The notes beneath the pieces are model-generated. The model saw only the letters and a list, made by a program, of their open reading frames with translations. It was not told where the DNA came from and searched no databases. This document shows positions 25,597-34,472 of a DNA stretch of 64,000 nucleotides, one piece after another. The DNA comes from Rossellomorea vietnamensis (GTDB lineage: Bacteria; Bacillota; Bacilli; Bacillales; Bacillaceae_B), in assembly GCF_008180615.1 (NCBI RefSeq), contig NZ_VTEH01000013.1, positions 1-64,000 on the forward strand, given 5' to 3'. Numbering within the stretch: position 1 is the first letter of the stretch; the number at the start of each line of letters is the position of its first letter. A program made the translations under genes and the position numbers.

Positions 25597-27236
25597 TCAC
25601 ACCCTTGGACGAACCCACAACTTGGAAAAGTCTACGTACCCAAAGTGCTTGATTTTGATGTTCATGATATCCGATGAAAAGGGTATAAACCTCTTCTCGT
25701 AGTAGAGGGGAATCATAATCGATTGTTCAATGAGCTTCCTTTCCAGCTGCATATTAAGGGAATCCCACTCTTCAAAAGGAATATGAGGATACTTCTCCAA
25801 TTGGAGATTTAACTCTTGATTTTCCCTGACAATTTGATGAAGAGGCGAGTAACCATTTTTCAAAAAGTAATAGAAAGAGAAATCCTGATTTGATTCAAAG
25901 ATCTCGCCATGAATGAAAAGGTCTACGTCAAGGGTTGGACCTCTCTGTTCAATGTATCTGCAAAAGAGAACCATTGAATTTCAACTGGGATATTTTCTTT
26001 TTCAAAGATATCGGCTAGCCATTGAGTAGTGCTGGCTGTATAGTTGACTCCGCGGATTACTATCGGCCCGTTAAATTCAGGGCGATCCACCTCTCGCATT
26101 GTTAATTCATGACTTTTACCAGCCATTACGCTTTTGTTGTTTGGTGTGAGCCGCGGACTGCAGTCACCAATGGTTTTGATGTTTTTATTGATGACCCAAT
26201 GCAGGTATTGCTGAACTTCTTTTCTCCTGATATCACTTTGACGGCAGGTATTCATCACGACAATACCAAACCCTGAATCGCTTTCCACCTCAAAAGATTG
26301 ATCCTGTTCCAAAGGCGAGTGGTAGATGCCGCGGAATTCGTGGGGCACCTGAATGAATTCTACCGTATCGAGAAGAGGTCTTTCTTGAAAGTAGTCCTTA
26401 AATGCGGCAAGAGTTGTCTTCTCGGGTTTGTTTACTTCCAACGAAAAACAACCTGTTCCCAGGATTCCTTCTCGAGTCTCTCGATACATACTGGCGCACA
26501 TCATACTTAGAAGAGGAAGGATATAACTGCAGCCTCCGGGATAATGGATATCGAGGATAAGCGGTGTTTTCACTTCGATTCTTTCTACAGGCTCCCAAAT
26601 TTCTTTGTAGCGATGATGATGGCGTAGTTTTTCCAGGCAAACTGCTGCATCCTTTGCAGTAAAAAGGGAGCCGTCGTGAAATTTTATATCTTTTTTTAAA
26701 TAAAGCCGCAGCATGGATGGTGAAGAATCCCAGCTATGTGCCAGCTCAGGTACTATTTCGCCAGTTTCTGTCAATGAGACCATCCTGTTAAAAACGTTCG
26801 CTACTAGATGGGCGCTTAGTACATCTGCAGCTTGGAGAGGATGGACGGAAAAGAAAGGGTACCGTTTGGGGACGATTAGTTTGTCCTGAGATTCTTGTAC
26901 AAATCCAAGTTTTGTTTGAAATTTATTCATCAGACGAAGCTTACTGTCGGTCGACCAATCATACATCAAGTAGCGGCTGCTCCGTTCAACTGGCTCCTGG
27001 TCGATTCGCTTCAGTGCTTTTTCTTCAAAAATAACTTCTACATCTTTTATCCATTTAAGTTTGGAAACATTTCCACGGCCGCGGCCAGGTGTAAAAGTAA
27101 ACCAGCCTTCTTCATCCCACTTTTTCAGATAACGGCCCGACTGTTTTGGGCTGAGTTGAAGAGTTTTTGAGATTTCTACAGTACTGATGTTTCCACTCGG
27201 GAAATGTCTCCAGAGAGTGAGTAATTTATCATCCAT
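25597..27236 (-). pseudogene. SgrR-family regulator with solute-binding domain, frameshifted
   Basis: Two overlapping minus-strand frames together make one SgrR-type protein of about 550 residues. Frame 1 (27236-25923) has the N-terminal winged HTH (NISTVEISKTLQLSPKQSGR) and most of an SBP_bac_5 domain (AHSWDSSPSMLRLYLKKDIK). The second frame (up to 25974, stop at 25597) continues with GPTLDVDLFIHGEIFE and the typical end KHFGYVDFSKLW. The switch needs a -1 shift at about 25930-25975, consistent with one lost base or a sequencing error. Divergent MFS gene at 27336 echoes sgrR-setA of enterobacteria; sugar-related regulation of that transporter is inference. Confidence 0.8.
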
Positions 27237-27335
27237 TAATTCTTCCTCCTAAAAGGGGACATCATTTGTTGAACTGTCTATTTTTAAAACTAGTAGTCTA
27301 GTTTAATATACAGTATACAAGGGGAGGGGAACAAC

Positions 27336-28595
27336 ATGAAATGGAAGGAACTACCTAGAAATATTAAAGTGCGGATGATTACATCATTTTTCAACAGAGC
27401 TGTTTCCTCAGCGGTCATGCCGTTCATGGCACTATTTTTTGCTGGGGAATTAGGAAAGGTATGGGCAGGAGCATTCTTGATCATTACGGTAGTGGTCGGG
27501 TTTCTCATCAACCTGGTTGGCGGATATATCTCTGATCGCTTTCCGCGTAAGAAGGTGCTGCTTGCGACCTCATGGCTGAATGCATTGTTTTTCCTCATCA
27601 TGACGATCAGCTTATTTCCAGAGAGTAAACTCATCCTGCTGTTTGCTATTGCTTACATAGGTTTTATCATAACAAGCAGTCTCGGGCGTCCGGCGATGCA
27701 TGCGATTATTATAGATTCGACTACACCGGAAAATAGAAAAGCGGTCTACGCATTGGATTACTGGCTGATTAACCTTTCAATGGCCATCGGAGCTGCGCTT
27801 GGCGGACTTCTGTATATGAATCATCAGATAGAGCTCTTTATGATGCTGACCTTTACATCCACTACGATTCCGATAGCTTATGGCATTTGGCTGCAGGACA
27901 ATTTTAAGGATCAGCTGAAAAAGCAGCACAAGAATGTGTTCATTGATTTGGTGAACAATTACCGAATCGCTTTTAGAGATTCAGCCTTTGTGAAGGTGGT
28001 CGCTGGCTCCACATTCATTTTTGCAGCGGAATTTTCTTTGAACAGTTATATCGGCATACGGCTTGCCGAAACGTTTAACGCTGTGAATATAGGCAGCTTT
28101 GAGATTGCCGGCGTCAGAATGCTGAGTATCTTGAATATCGAGAACATGCTTCTGGTCGTATGCTTCACCTTCATCGTGAACCGCTTCACTGATAAGTTCA
28201 ATAAGAAAAACGCCTTGCTTATTGGACTCATTCTATATGGAATCGGATATGTGACCGTTACATCAGCTAACACCTGGTACATGCTTATTGCCTTCAATCT
28301 GATTGCGACGCTGGGTGAATTAATTTACTCACCGATCCGCAATGCTGAACAAGCCAATATGATTCCAGATGACAAGCGGGGATCCTACTCTGCGTTTTCT
28401 AATTTGTCGTTCAGCGGAGCTGATTTGATTGCAAGGTCCACCATTATCATCGGGGCGTTCCTGATGCCGACGATGATGTCTGTGTATATAGGTGTCATCA
28501 TCATGTTTGGGATTGTTTTAATTTACACAGGACTGTTTGCGCGGAATTGGAAGGCTGGAAAAGTAATTGGCGAAAATGTACGTGCTGCGGAATAA
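27336..28595 (+). CDS. MFS transporter
   Basis: 419 residues, twelve predicted TM helices. MFS motif A between TM2 and TM3 is visible (GGYISDRFPRKKVLL), with a related segment VNRFTDKFNKKNALLIG in the second half, as expected for the duplicated MFS fold. It is divergent from the SgrR-type gene across about 100 bp, so it is probably its target. The substrate is not deducible; drug or sugar export are options. GGGGAGGGG precedes ATG 27336. Confidence 0.87.
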   Translation: MKWKELPRNIKVRMITSFFNRAVSSAVMPFMALFFAGELGKVWAGAFLIITVVVGFLINLVGGYISDRFPRKKVLLATSWLNALFFLIMTISLFPESKLILLFAIAYIGFIITSSLGRPAMHAIIIDSTTPENRKAVYALDYWLINLSMAIGAALGGLLYMNHQIELFMMLTFTSTTIPIAYGIWLQDNFKDQLKKQHKNVFIDLVNNYRIAFRDSAFVKVVAGSTFIFAAEFSLNSYIGIRLAETFNAVNIGSFEIAGVRMLSILNIENMLLVVCFTFIVNRFTDKFNKKNALLIGLILYGIGYVTVTSANTWYMLIAFNLIATLGELIYSPIRNAEQANMIPDDKRGSYSAFSNLSFSGADLIARSTIIIGAFLMPTMMSVYIGVIIMFGIVLIYTGLFARNWKAGKVIGENVRAAE

Positions 28596-28700
28596 ATATT
28601 TTTTAAAAACGTTCTTTATACAACTGATTTACTTGTGAAGCGATAACCGATCCCGCATAGAATCATTGAAACTATCAGGATCACCCACAGTATTTCTCCA

Positions 28701-28754
28701 CACAAAAGGACCGGCTCCGATCAGAGTCAGTCCTTTTGTGTTATTGTTGTTTTT
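28701..28754. terminator. Bidirectional terminator
   Basis: CACAAAAGGAC (28701-28711) and GTCCTTTTGTG (28730-28740) form a perfect 11-bp stem that extends through GCTC/GAGT, followed by T-rich sequence. It separates the MFS gene from the convergent DUF3953-like gene. Confidence 0.85.
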
Positions 28755-28758
28755 CACA

Positions 28759-28989
28759 CTAAAAAATGACCAAGTCAATTCCCCAGCTCATAGCGATCAA
28801 AGAGGTGAAAATATAGACGATTCCCAGAGTTCTTTCTTGTTTTTTCCGTAGTTCACTTATCCCTGAAATTAGTGTAAGGATTCCTGATCCAAACAATACG
28901 AAGGGGAGCAGCGTGTCATTATTCGTTAAGAGTCCAAAGAATGAAAGCACTGTTACTATTAAAGCAAAAAGAACTAAATATTTATTCAA
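28759..28989 (-). CDS. DUF3953-like small membrane protein
   Basis: 76 residues with three TM helices and a central charged motif (GISELRKKQERTLGIVYIF) like that of the protein at 10190. Probably the same DUF3953-like family. GGAGG-type purines precede ATG 28989 on the minus strand. Function unknown. Confidence 0.65.
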   Translation of the reverse strand: MNKYLVLFALIVTVLSFFGLLTNNDTLLPFVLFGSGILTLISGISELRKKQERTLGIVYIFTSLIAMSWGIDLVIF

Positions 28990-29080
28990 TCGATTACCTC
29001 CAAAAAAACATTATGAACCCTCAACTCAGTTATATCCTTAATTAATTGGTGGAATTAAAGAAGATGGAAAATTACTATAA

Positions 29081-29317
29081 TATTTAGAAATTTTTAATTA
29101 TCTATATGTCAACATATCTTTTGGAACTTTTTTCGCTGATATCTTCATCCCCTCCAATAATGTGAATGGAGAGCTTTCAATCAAAATTGGCCAATTACAT
29201 GGGTGATGGTCTTTCATATTAAGTGAAACTGGATTCATTGAGACCGATTTTGAGTTCAACCTTTTTATCTTTTTTGTCAAAACGCCACTTGGAATTTTTG
29301 AAATAATTGGAACATAA
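29081..29317 (+). pseudogene. Possible gene remnant with in-frame stop
   Basis: One plus-strand frame reads natural-looking protein (NISFGTFFADIFIPSNNVNG, ELSIKIGQLHG), a TGA at 29204, then FILSETGFIETDFEFNLFIF before two stops. It has no start codon and lies before a plus-strand terminator at 29406. An 87-codon minus-strand ORF overlaps it but has no binding site. I favour a decayed plus-strand gene; weak call. The rest of 28990-29610 holds no gene. Confidence 0.25.
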
Positions 29318-29405
29318 TAAGGAAACTGATTTTGGAAAGATTTCTTCAGTTGTAAATTCAAAAGTAAATCTTGTTTAAGTTTCTTGAACAGTAATTAGGT
29401 GAACA

Positions 29406-29447
29406 AACCAGAAACTGACCAATTAGAGTCGATTTCTGGTTTTTTAT
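29406..29447 (+). terminator. Rho-independent terminator
   Basis: AACCAGAAA (29406-29414) pairs with TTTCTGGTT (29433-29441), followed by TTTTT. No intact gene lies just upstream on this strand. Confidence 0.7.
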
Positions 29448-29610
29448 TGCGTTTTTTTAACCCAAAGCCCCTCTTTGTCAATGAAAAAGAAGAGATTTAA
29501 CAAATTATACAATAAATGGTTACTAAAGTATGAACAAAAACAATAATCCTATACAAAATGCAAAGGATACCTTACATTAAGGATATAAATACCAAAGGAG
29601 ATTTTTGGAA

Positions 29611-29814
29611 ATGCTGAAAAATTCTGTTCGTGAGTTACGTGCAAGGTTTCGTTTGACTCAACAAGATTTGGCTGAGTGCGTAGGTGTCACGAGACAAACC
29701 ATAGGACTCATTGAAAAAGGGGACTACGCGCCGTCCATCACGCTTGCCCTGAAGATTGCTCATGTTTTTGCGGTTCCGGTAGAGGAAATTTTCCGTTTAG
29801 AAGGAGAGAGATAG
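29611..29814 (+). CDS. Small XRE (Cro/CI) family regulator
   Basis: 67 residues, one HTH domain (RFRLTQQDLAECVGVTRQT, 'IGLIEKGDYAPSITLALKIA') ending 'FAVPVEEIFRLEGER'. It is very close to the regulators at 6172 and 7362. AAAGGAG lies 10 nt before ATG 29611; TTG 29605 is an alternative. The next gene starts 3 nt after its stop. Likely represses its own operon. Confidence 0.87.
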   Translation: MLKNSVRELRARFRLTQQDLAECVGVTRQTIGLIEKGDYAPSITLALKIAHVFAVPVEEIFRLEGER

Positions 29815-29816
29815 CT

Positions 29817-30242
29817 TTGTTAAAGAGAACGTATCAGTCACCATTGTTTAATTGTTTCTTGATTTTTTTCTTAGGCCTCATTATGATCGGCGAACATTAT
29901 GCAGCCCACATACCATCCTGGCTGGTCATTGATCCAATGGTTTTGGGAATTCCGATATTAATCATCATCGCTGTTATCCCTTTTTACAATAGAAGGAATC
30001 CCGAGGACAAAATCAAGCCAAGTATTATCCCGATGGAACTCAGGGAAGAGGATGAAGGGATGCAGTGGCTGACTTTCAAAGCGACAAGAAAGGTTTATAT
30101 CTTTTATGCTTTTGCCATTCCATTAGGCATAGCTTTAACGGCCTATCTTAATCATTTACCTTATTTTTCTATTATTCTACTCGCTGTTATGGGGATGGTT
30201 CAGTACTTGATTTATTGGCTGCAGATGAAGAAATTCCAGTAA
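29817..30242 (+). CDS. Four-TM membrane protein paired with XRE regulator
   Basis: 141 residues: two N-terminal helices, a cytoplasmic loop (NRRNPEDKIKPSIIPMELRE), the segment EEDEGMQWLTFKATRKVYIF running into helix 3, and helix 4. Topology and the acidic-then-basic motif before helix 3 parallel the proteins at 6389 and 6883, so this looks like a diverged third copy of that module. TTG 29817 is preceded by GGAGAGA. Confidence 0.68.
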   Translation: MLKRTYQSPLFNCFLIFFLGLIMIGEHYAAHIPSWLVIDPMVLGIPILIIIAVIPFYNRRNPEDKIKPSIIPMELREEDEGMQWLTFKATRKVYIFYAFAIPLGIALTAYLNHLPYFSIILLAVMGMVQYLIYWLQMKKFQ

Positions 30243-30254
30243 GGAAGTGGGCCT

Positions 30255-31061
30255 GTGGATACTCAGCTTATTGTATCGGTTGCGATCATAATTACATTAA
30301 TTGAAGTCCTTGCGGTAGTCCTGTTTATTAAATACAGGCGGGGAGATATCGAAGAAAATCCTTTTATTTCACTTTTAAAAAAAGAAGGACTGCTGCTCTA
30401 TTATAGCATTTTTCGATGGAAACAGAATGAGAGAGAGGTACCCGGAGTACGACGATTTCATTATCATAAAGGATCCCTTTATTTCTGGTTGTACATCGCT
30501 CTCCTTCATCAACAAGTTATTGAAGGAGCCGTTTTTCATATCTATTTAAAGGAAGTGGATCCTCTCCGAGCAAATATTCTTTTGATTTTACATGTATATA
30601 GCTTTCTTTATATCATGGGTGATTATAACTACGTCAGAAATTCACCGATCGAGCTCATAGGAAAGAAGGTACGAATGAGAATTGGCGCTAGGAGGGAATT
30701 GACCTTTCATGTGAAGGATATTGAAAAGATTCAGCCTGCCCGCACGCAGTACCATAAAAGCGGGGGAATGGTCCATGAAAAGAAGGTCTTTCATGCAGGA
30801 GCTCTTCCAAGGGTGCTCACCAGGATATTCGGTGTGACAGATGAGCTGAAATATGAAATTGTATTCAAGAAACCTCTGTATGCAAGAGGGTATTTCGGGC
30901 AAAAGAAAGAGGTAACAAAAGCGCTGATTTATATGAGTCAACCGGAGGATTTCATTGACGCTTTAAAGAATCAAATGGCACATGGTAAGGATAGTGAAGA
31001 GGAAGCTGCTTACATTGAAGTAAAGGAAACAAGACCTTCTCTCATTAATTGGAAAGTGTAA
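30255..31061 (+). CDS. Membrane protein with PH-like cytoplasmic region
   Basis: 268 residues. One N-terminal TM helix, a charged region (RWKQNEREVPGVRRFHYHK), two more helices (about residues 75-125), then a soluble C-terminal half with beta-rich segments (GKKVRMRIGARRELTFHVKD, IEKIQPARTQY) that resemble bacterial PH-like domains. It is the third gene of the XRE operon (12 nt after the preceding stop, GTG start behind AAGGAAGTGGG). The first two modules in the window lack such a gene. Function unknown. Confidence 0.68.
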   Translation: MDTQLIVSVAIIITLIEVLAVVLFIKYRRGDIEENPFISLLKKEGLLLYYSIFRWKQNEREVPGVRRFHYHKGSLYFWLYIALLHQQVIEGAVFHIYLKEVDPLRANILLILHVYSFLYIMGDYNYVRNSPIELIGKKVRMRIGARRELTFHVKDIEKIQPARTQYHKSGGMVHEKKVFHAGALPRVLTRIFGVTDELKYEIVFKKPLYARGYFGQKKEVTKALIYMSQPEDFIDALKNQMAHGKDSEEEAAYIEVKETRPSLINWKV

Positions 31062-31109
31062 TCGGACCGTGGATAGCAGATAAATTTTCTTTCTAGAAAG
31101 GGAAAAGTA

Positions 31110-31555
31110 TTGGAGAATAACATACCTATTAGGTGTTTAGGGATTGCGGTGGTGCTGCTGCAGAAATCAGATACCGGATACAAGGTATTATTGTTAAAAA
31201 GAGATTCAGAAGTTCTTGATGAGGCATGGTGTTATATTGGCGGCAGGATAGAACAAGGGGAAAAAGCTTGGGAAGCAGCCTTAAGGGAAATTCGTGAAGA
31301 AACCGGACTTGAAGGTGTAGTGCTTTATACTTCCAATAAATTTGACCAGTTTTATTTACCAGCAGAGAATTACATTTACTTGGCACCGGTCTTCGTGGGG
31401 TTTGTGGATCAAGAGCACGAGGTCATTTTAAATGGTTCTCATTTGAAGAAGCAGTAGAAACAGCGTCATTACCCGGAAACGATGATGTGCTGAGGTTCAT
31501 TGAGAAGCATTTTGTCAAAAAGCACCCATCAAAATACTTATTGATTGGTTCATAA
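31110..31555 (+). pseudogene. NUDIX hydrolase interrupted by a -1 frameshift
   Basis: The zero frame (31110-31457) encodes a NUDIX domain with Nudix box GRIEQGEKAWEAALREIREE followed by TG, but stops early after residue 115. The -1 frame continues with WFSFEEAVETASLPGNDDVL and a C-terminal helix (RFIEKHFVKKH), the normal NUDIX ending, to a stop at 31553-31555. The frames join at the heptamer T TTA AAT (31427-31433), a perfect X XXY YYZ slippery site in phase. It may be a one-base deletion, a sequencing error, or a programmed frameshift. Substrate unknown; it follows the XRE operon. Confidence 0.8.
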
Positions 31556-31691
31556 AATCCTAAAAGCTGGAGAGGATAAAAGACATTTGCGGAGCAGCTT
31601 TTATACATTTGGGACAGATGCCCAAGCCAAACCCAATTTCCTACATATAAAATAGTGTAGAGATGTATATAGGAAATGGAGGTAAGAATGT

Positions 31692-31907
31692 ATGTACTAC
31701 AGAGGCCCTCATCAACCGCAAAATCAACGTTTCTTTGGATTTGGTTTCGGATTGCCATTCTTAGGAGGGTTGGCAGGAGGATTGTTAGGCTCGGCGCTTA
31801 TAGGTCCCAGACCGTTTTACGGATATCCGCCACCGCCGCCACCGCCACCGCCTTGGGCTGGTCCGCCAAGACCTTGCTGCCCGCCTGGTTATGGTTATCA
31901 ATACTGA
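31692..31907 (+). CDS. Small Gly/Pro/Tyr-rich protein
   Basis: 71 residues: YYRGPHQPQNQRFFGFGFG, a glycine-rich hydrophobic stretch (GLPFLGGLAGGLLGSALIG), then a run of nine prolines and CCPPGYGYQY. GGAGGT lies 8 nt before ATG 31692 and a terminator follows, so it is probably real. Similar tyrosine/proline-rich small proteins occur as spore or surface proteins in Bacillus; such a role is inference. Confidence 0.65.
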   Translation: MYYRGPHQPQNQRFFGFGFGLPFLGGLAGGLLGSALIGPRPFYGYPPPPPPPPPWAGPPRPCCPPGYGYQY

Positions 31908-31915
31908 TTTTAGAT

Positions 31916-31948
31916 AAAGAGGCTGGACACTTTTGTCCGGTCTTTTCC
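31916..31948 (+). terminator. Probable terminator
   Basis: AAAGAGGCTGGAC and GTCCGGTCTTTT form an imperfect stem around CTTTT just after the proline-rich gene. Confidence 0.6.
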
Positions 31949-32102
31949 TGTTGGTTCGCTTGATAAGATATGGCGGGATGTAAGAAAGGGATTACACTTT
32001 TTTGTAAATGGAATTCCCTTTTACAAGGATTTCATTGGTGGACGGGTGAGACTTACTATTTCATATTTACCATTTACCTCAATGAATTTCTCTTCCAAAA
32101 CT

Positions 32103-32310
32103 TCACTTCCTTAAGAACTGCGACTCAGTCAAGCAGTTTTTTATTAATAAAATATACATGGCTGTCAGGAGCAATAGCATCGCCCCTACATAGCACTGTT
32201 CCCTCATAGGTTTAGTCATCCATACTATTGAAAATCACAAGCAGTCCAAGTAGAAGGAATAATCCCATCTCTGTAACTGTTCCTAATAATGGTTTGTATT
32301 TATCATCTTT
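32103..32310 (-). pseudogene. Possible decayed small membrane protein gene
   Basis: On the minus strand one frame reads KDDKYKPLLGTVTEMGLFLL and continues hydrophobic to a stop at 32212. Five nt later another frame reads from ATG 32207 (GAMLLLLTAMYILLIKN) to 32103. Together they would make a typical two-TM protein with a frame change. No good binding site. The rest of 31949-32574 shows no gene; the plus-strand ORF 31970-32209 looks spurious. Confidence 0.25.
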
Positions 32311-32574
32311 TCATAAAAACCAGAGAGTAACCACGTCTGTATTTTATCCCAATCAAGGAGGAACCCCCTTAAAGGGCAATATCAATCACAAGTAACCCAT
32401 ATTCCAACACAGAACGCCTCCTTAATGGTTATACGAATTAGCTGGAGGAAAGTTTCTATTATAAAGCTGAGTTTCATTTCATAATCTCTATGCGTTAGTG
32501 GCAAAATCACACATAATTACATGGAAAGCTGCAAAAAATATAAAGTGATTGAAGAGAAACGAGGGGGGAACATT

Positions 32575-32766
32575 ATGAAGTTATCTAGTGAGGAACAGGC
32601 AGTTATCGAGAAGGCATTGAAGTCAGCCTTTGGTCATACAACGGATCAAGAAGAGTTGAAATTGTATCAGGGAGTACTTGAAAAATTGCAAGCCGGCGAG
32701 AATAGCCAGGCACCTGCAAACCAAGACGGCTTCCGGTATGACTACGATGATTCATCTAATGTTTGA
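32575..32766 (+). CDS. Small acidic soluble protein
   Basis: 63 residues: KLSSEEQAVIEKALKSAFGH is helical, followed by DQEELKLYQGVLEKLQAGE and a disordered acidic end (FRYDYDDSSNV). GAGGGGGG is upstream of ATG 32575, which I prefer to ATG 32521. A tandem hairpin array begins just downstream. Function unknown. Confidence 0.6.
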   Translation: MKLSSEEQAVIEKALKSAFGHTTDQEELKLYQGVLEKLQAGENSQAPANQDGFRYDYDDSSNV

Positions 32767-32807
32767 ATTAGTTTTGGATAAGTGAGTTTAAGAAGAGCGT
32801 TTTCTTT

Positions 32808-33020
32808 TCATTCGTACCGTTTTCTATGGTTTCCTCAGAATTAATGGTACGTTTCCTTGTTAAGCGTACCATTTTCTTTTTCTTCTTCAAAGTTAATGGT
32901 ACGTTTCTTTGTTAATCGTGCCGTATTCTTTGGCTTCCTCAAAGTTAATGGTACGTTTCCTTGTTAAACGTACCGTTTTCTTTGGCTTCCTCAGAGTTAA
33001 TGGTGCGTTTTCTTCTAATT
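32808..33020. repeat. 52-bp tandem repeats, each a hairpin
   Basis: Units start at 32841, 32893, 32945 and 32997 (exact 52-bp period), with a partial unit before and the last truncated. Each contains GGTACGTTT-(7)-AA-CGTACC, i.e. a perfect or near-perfect hairpin, followed by a T/C-rich spacer (TTCTTTGGCTTCCTCA). No spacers vary as in CRISPR. It lies between the small acidic gene and the terminator at 33087. Confidence 0.85.
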
Positions 33021-33086
33021 TTACCCTAAACTTTAAGAGTATTATCTTACCGATACGTTAGTTTACTGAAAATACTGTTGAAATAT

Positions 33087-33127
33087 AAAAAACACACCGG
33101 TTCCAATATTAATCCAGTGTGTTTTTT
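33087..33127. terminator. Bidirectional terminator
   Basis: AAAAAACACAC (33087-33097) and GTGTGTTTTTT (33117-33127) form a perfect 11-bp A-to-T stem downstream of the minus-strand gene at 33185 and of the repeat array. Confidence 0.85.
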
Positions 33128-33184
33128 TAGATTTTTGCAGGTTAAAGTTAACTTGTCTGCCCAAAAGAAGAAGAAAACGAGATC

Positions 33185-33565
33185 TTACTCTTTATATCTC
33201 ATATACTCAAAATTGCTTGTCGGAACTTCTTTGATCACATTTCCATCAGCATCTCGGTAAATTTCATATTCTCTGTAGATCTCAACAATATAGCCGTCTT
33301 CCTCAAATTTCGCGTCAAAGAGATATTCCAGATTCGCTGGAATCAGCTCAGTCTGTGCTGTGTCAGGTTTGTTTTCTTCTTCAATAAAATTCTTTAACTC
33401 TGCGGGTAAGAGGAGAGGTTCTGCTGGCGTTTGAGCAGCTGCCTCTTCAGATAATTCATTTACAAAAGAAGAATTCACTTCTTGAACATTATCTGTGAAC
33501 CCATTTAGCATAAGGACTGTACCAACAGAGAGAATAATTGCCACAGATATCAGGAATTGTTTCAT
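33185..33565 (-). CDS. Secreted or membrane-anchored protein of unknown function
   Basis: 126 residues. An N-terminal signal/anchor (KQFLISVAIILSVGTVLML) precedes an acidic, low-complexity region (NELSEEAAAQTPAEPLLL) and a C-terminal part rich in Glu and Tyr (YIVEIYREYEIYRDADGN). AGGAAAGC-type site before ATG 33565. It is divergent from the two-component operon and might be its target or signal protein; no direct evidence. Confidence 0.7.
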   Translation of the reverse strand: MKQFLISVAIILSVGTVLMLNGFTDNVQEVNSSFVNELSEEAAAQTPAEPLLLPAELKNFIEEENKPDTAQTELIPANLEYLFDAKFEEDGYIVEIYREYEIYRDADGNVIKEVPTSNFEYMRYKE

Positions 33566-33670
33566 AATGCTTTCCTCCCATCACATTCTATATATAAAAT
33601 ATGGTTTGTCCGAACAGAAAATGACTGAAAACAGAAAAAGGGTTGAAGCCTTTATCCCTTCAACGCGACA

Positions 33671-33715
33671 ACGCACAAAGAGGGACAGTCCCTCTTCACG
33701 CTTTAGCGTGGTAAA
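33671..33715. repeat. Palindromic element (AGAGGGACAGTCCCTCTT core)
   Basis: AAAGAGGGAC/AGTCCCTCTT is followed by CACGCTTTAGCGTG. A closely related, longer palindrome lies at 38933-38991. The two flank the two-component/ABC module. The rest of 33566-33784 shows no other feature. Confidence 0.6.
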
Positions 33716-33784
33716 GTCCGTTTTGACGGAATGAGAGAGATAAAATATGATAGAGGAAAATGGTTTTCGGTTGGGGTGTATAAG

Positions 33785-34471
33785 ATGAGAGTTTTGTTGG
33801 TGGAGGATGATCGGACGATTGCTGCTGGTTTGGAGTATTCTCTTAAGCAGGAGGGGTATATGACGGTTCTTTGTCATGATGTCCAGTCGGCAAGGGATGT
33901 GATAAGTGACAGGATCGCTGAGATTGATTTATGTTTGTTTGATTTGTCACTGCCTGATGGAAGCGGGTATGATCTTTGTGAATTGGTGAAGAAGCACGAG
34001 GACAAGCCTGTCATTTTTCTGACAGCTTTTGATGATGAGGTCAATGTGGTGATGGGCCTGGACATGGGGGCGGATGATTATATTACAAAGCCATTCCGGG
34101 TACGCGAACTGCTTTCACGGATTAAATCGGTGCTTCGCCGTTATCATAAGCAGCCGGAACAGGCAAAATCCTACATAGATATTGAAAATATCCGGATAAA
34201 CACACTGGAAGGAAAAGTGTTCAAAAACGGGGAAGAGGTAATGCTGACTGCTTTGGAATACAGGCTGCTGATGATTTTTGCCAACCATATCGGGCAGGTT
34301 TTGACGAGAGCCCAGCTTCTTGACCGGATATGGGATGTGGCAGGTGATTTTGTGAACGACAATACCTTGACAGTCTATATTAAACGATTGCGGGAAAAGC
34401 TTGAAGACAATCCTCAAAGTCCTATGATCATCAGGACCGTCAGGGGCTTGGGATATAAGTCAGGTCAATGA
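33785..34471 (+). CDS. OmpR-family response regulator
   Basis: 228 residues. Receiver domain: acidic pair in VLLVEDDRTIAAGLEYSL, phospho-Asp in LCLFDLSLPDGSGYDL, Thr/Ala in IFLTAFDDEVNVVMGLDMGA, and Lys in DDYITKPFRVREL. C-terminal winged helix includes LTALEYRLLMIFANH and VYIKRLREKLEDNPQ. ATG 33785 is preceded by GGGGTG; the upstream ATG 33731 is less likely. The kinase gene follows after 1 nt. It likely activates the ABC genes via direct repeats at 35527-35557. Confidence 0.93.
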   Translation: MRVLLVEDDRTIAAGLEYSLKQEGYMTVLCHDVQSARDVISDRIAEIDLCLFDLSLPDGSGYDLCELVKKHEDKPVIFLTAFDDEVNVVMGLDMGADDYITKPFRVRELLSRIKSVLRRYHKQPEQAKSYIDIENIRINTLEGKVFKNGEEVMLTALEYRLLMIFANHIGQVLTRAQLLDRIWDVAGDFVNDNTLTVYIKRLREKLEDNPQSPMIIRTVRGLGYKSGQ

Positions 34472-34472
34472 T

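Noticed and set aside
29098..29361. 87-codon minus-strand ORF
   Set aside because: TTG start without a binding site; the opposite strand reads more naturally and has a downstream terminator in its orientation.
31970..32209. 79-codon plus-strand ORF
   Set aside because: No good binding site and unlikely composition; the minus strand here shows hydrophobic gene-like remnants instead.
32808..33020. CRISPR array
   Set aside because: The 52-bp units are contiguous with no variable spacers and no cas genes nearby.
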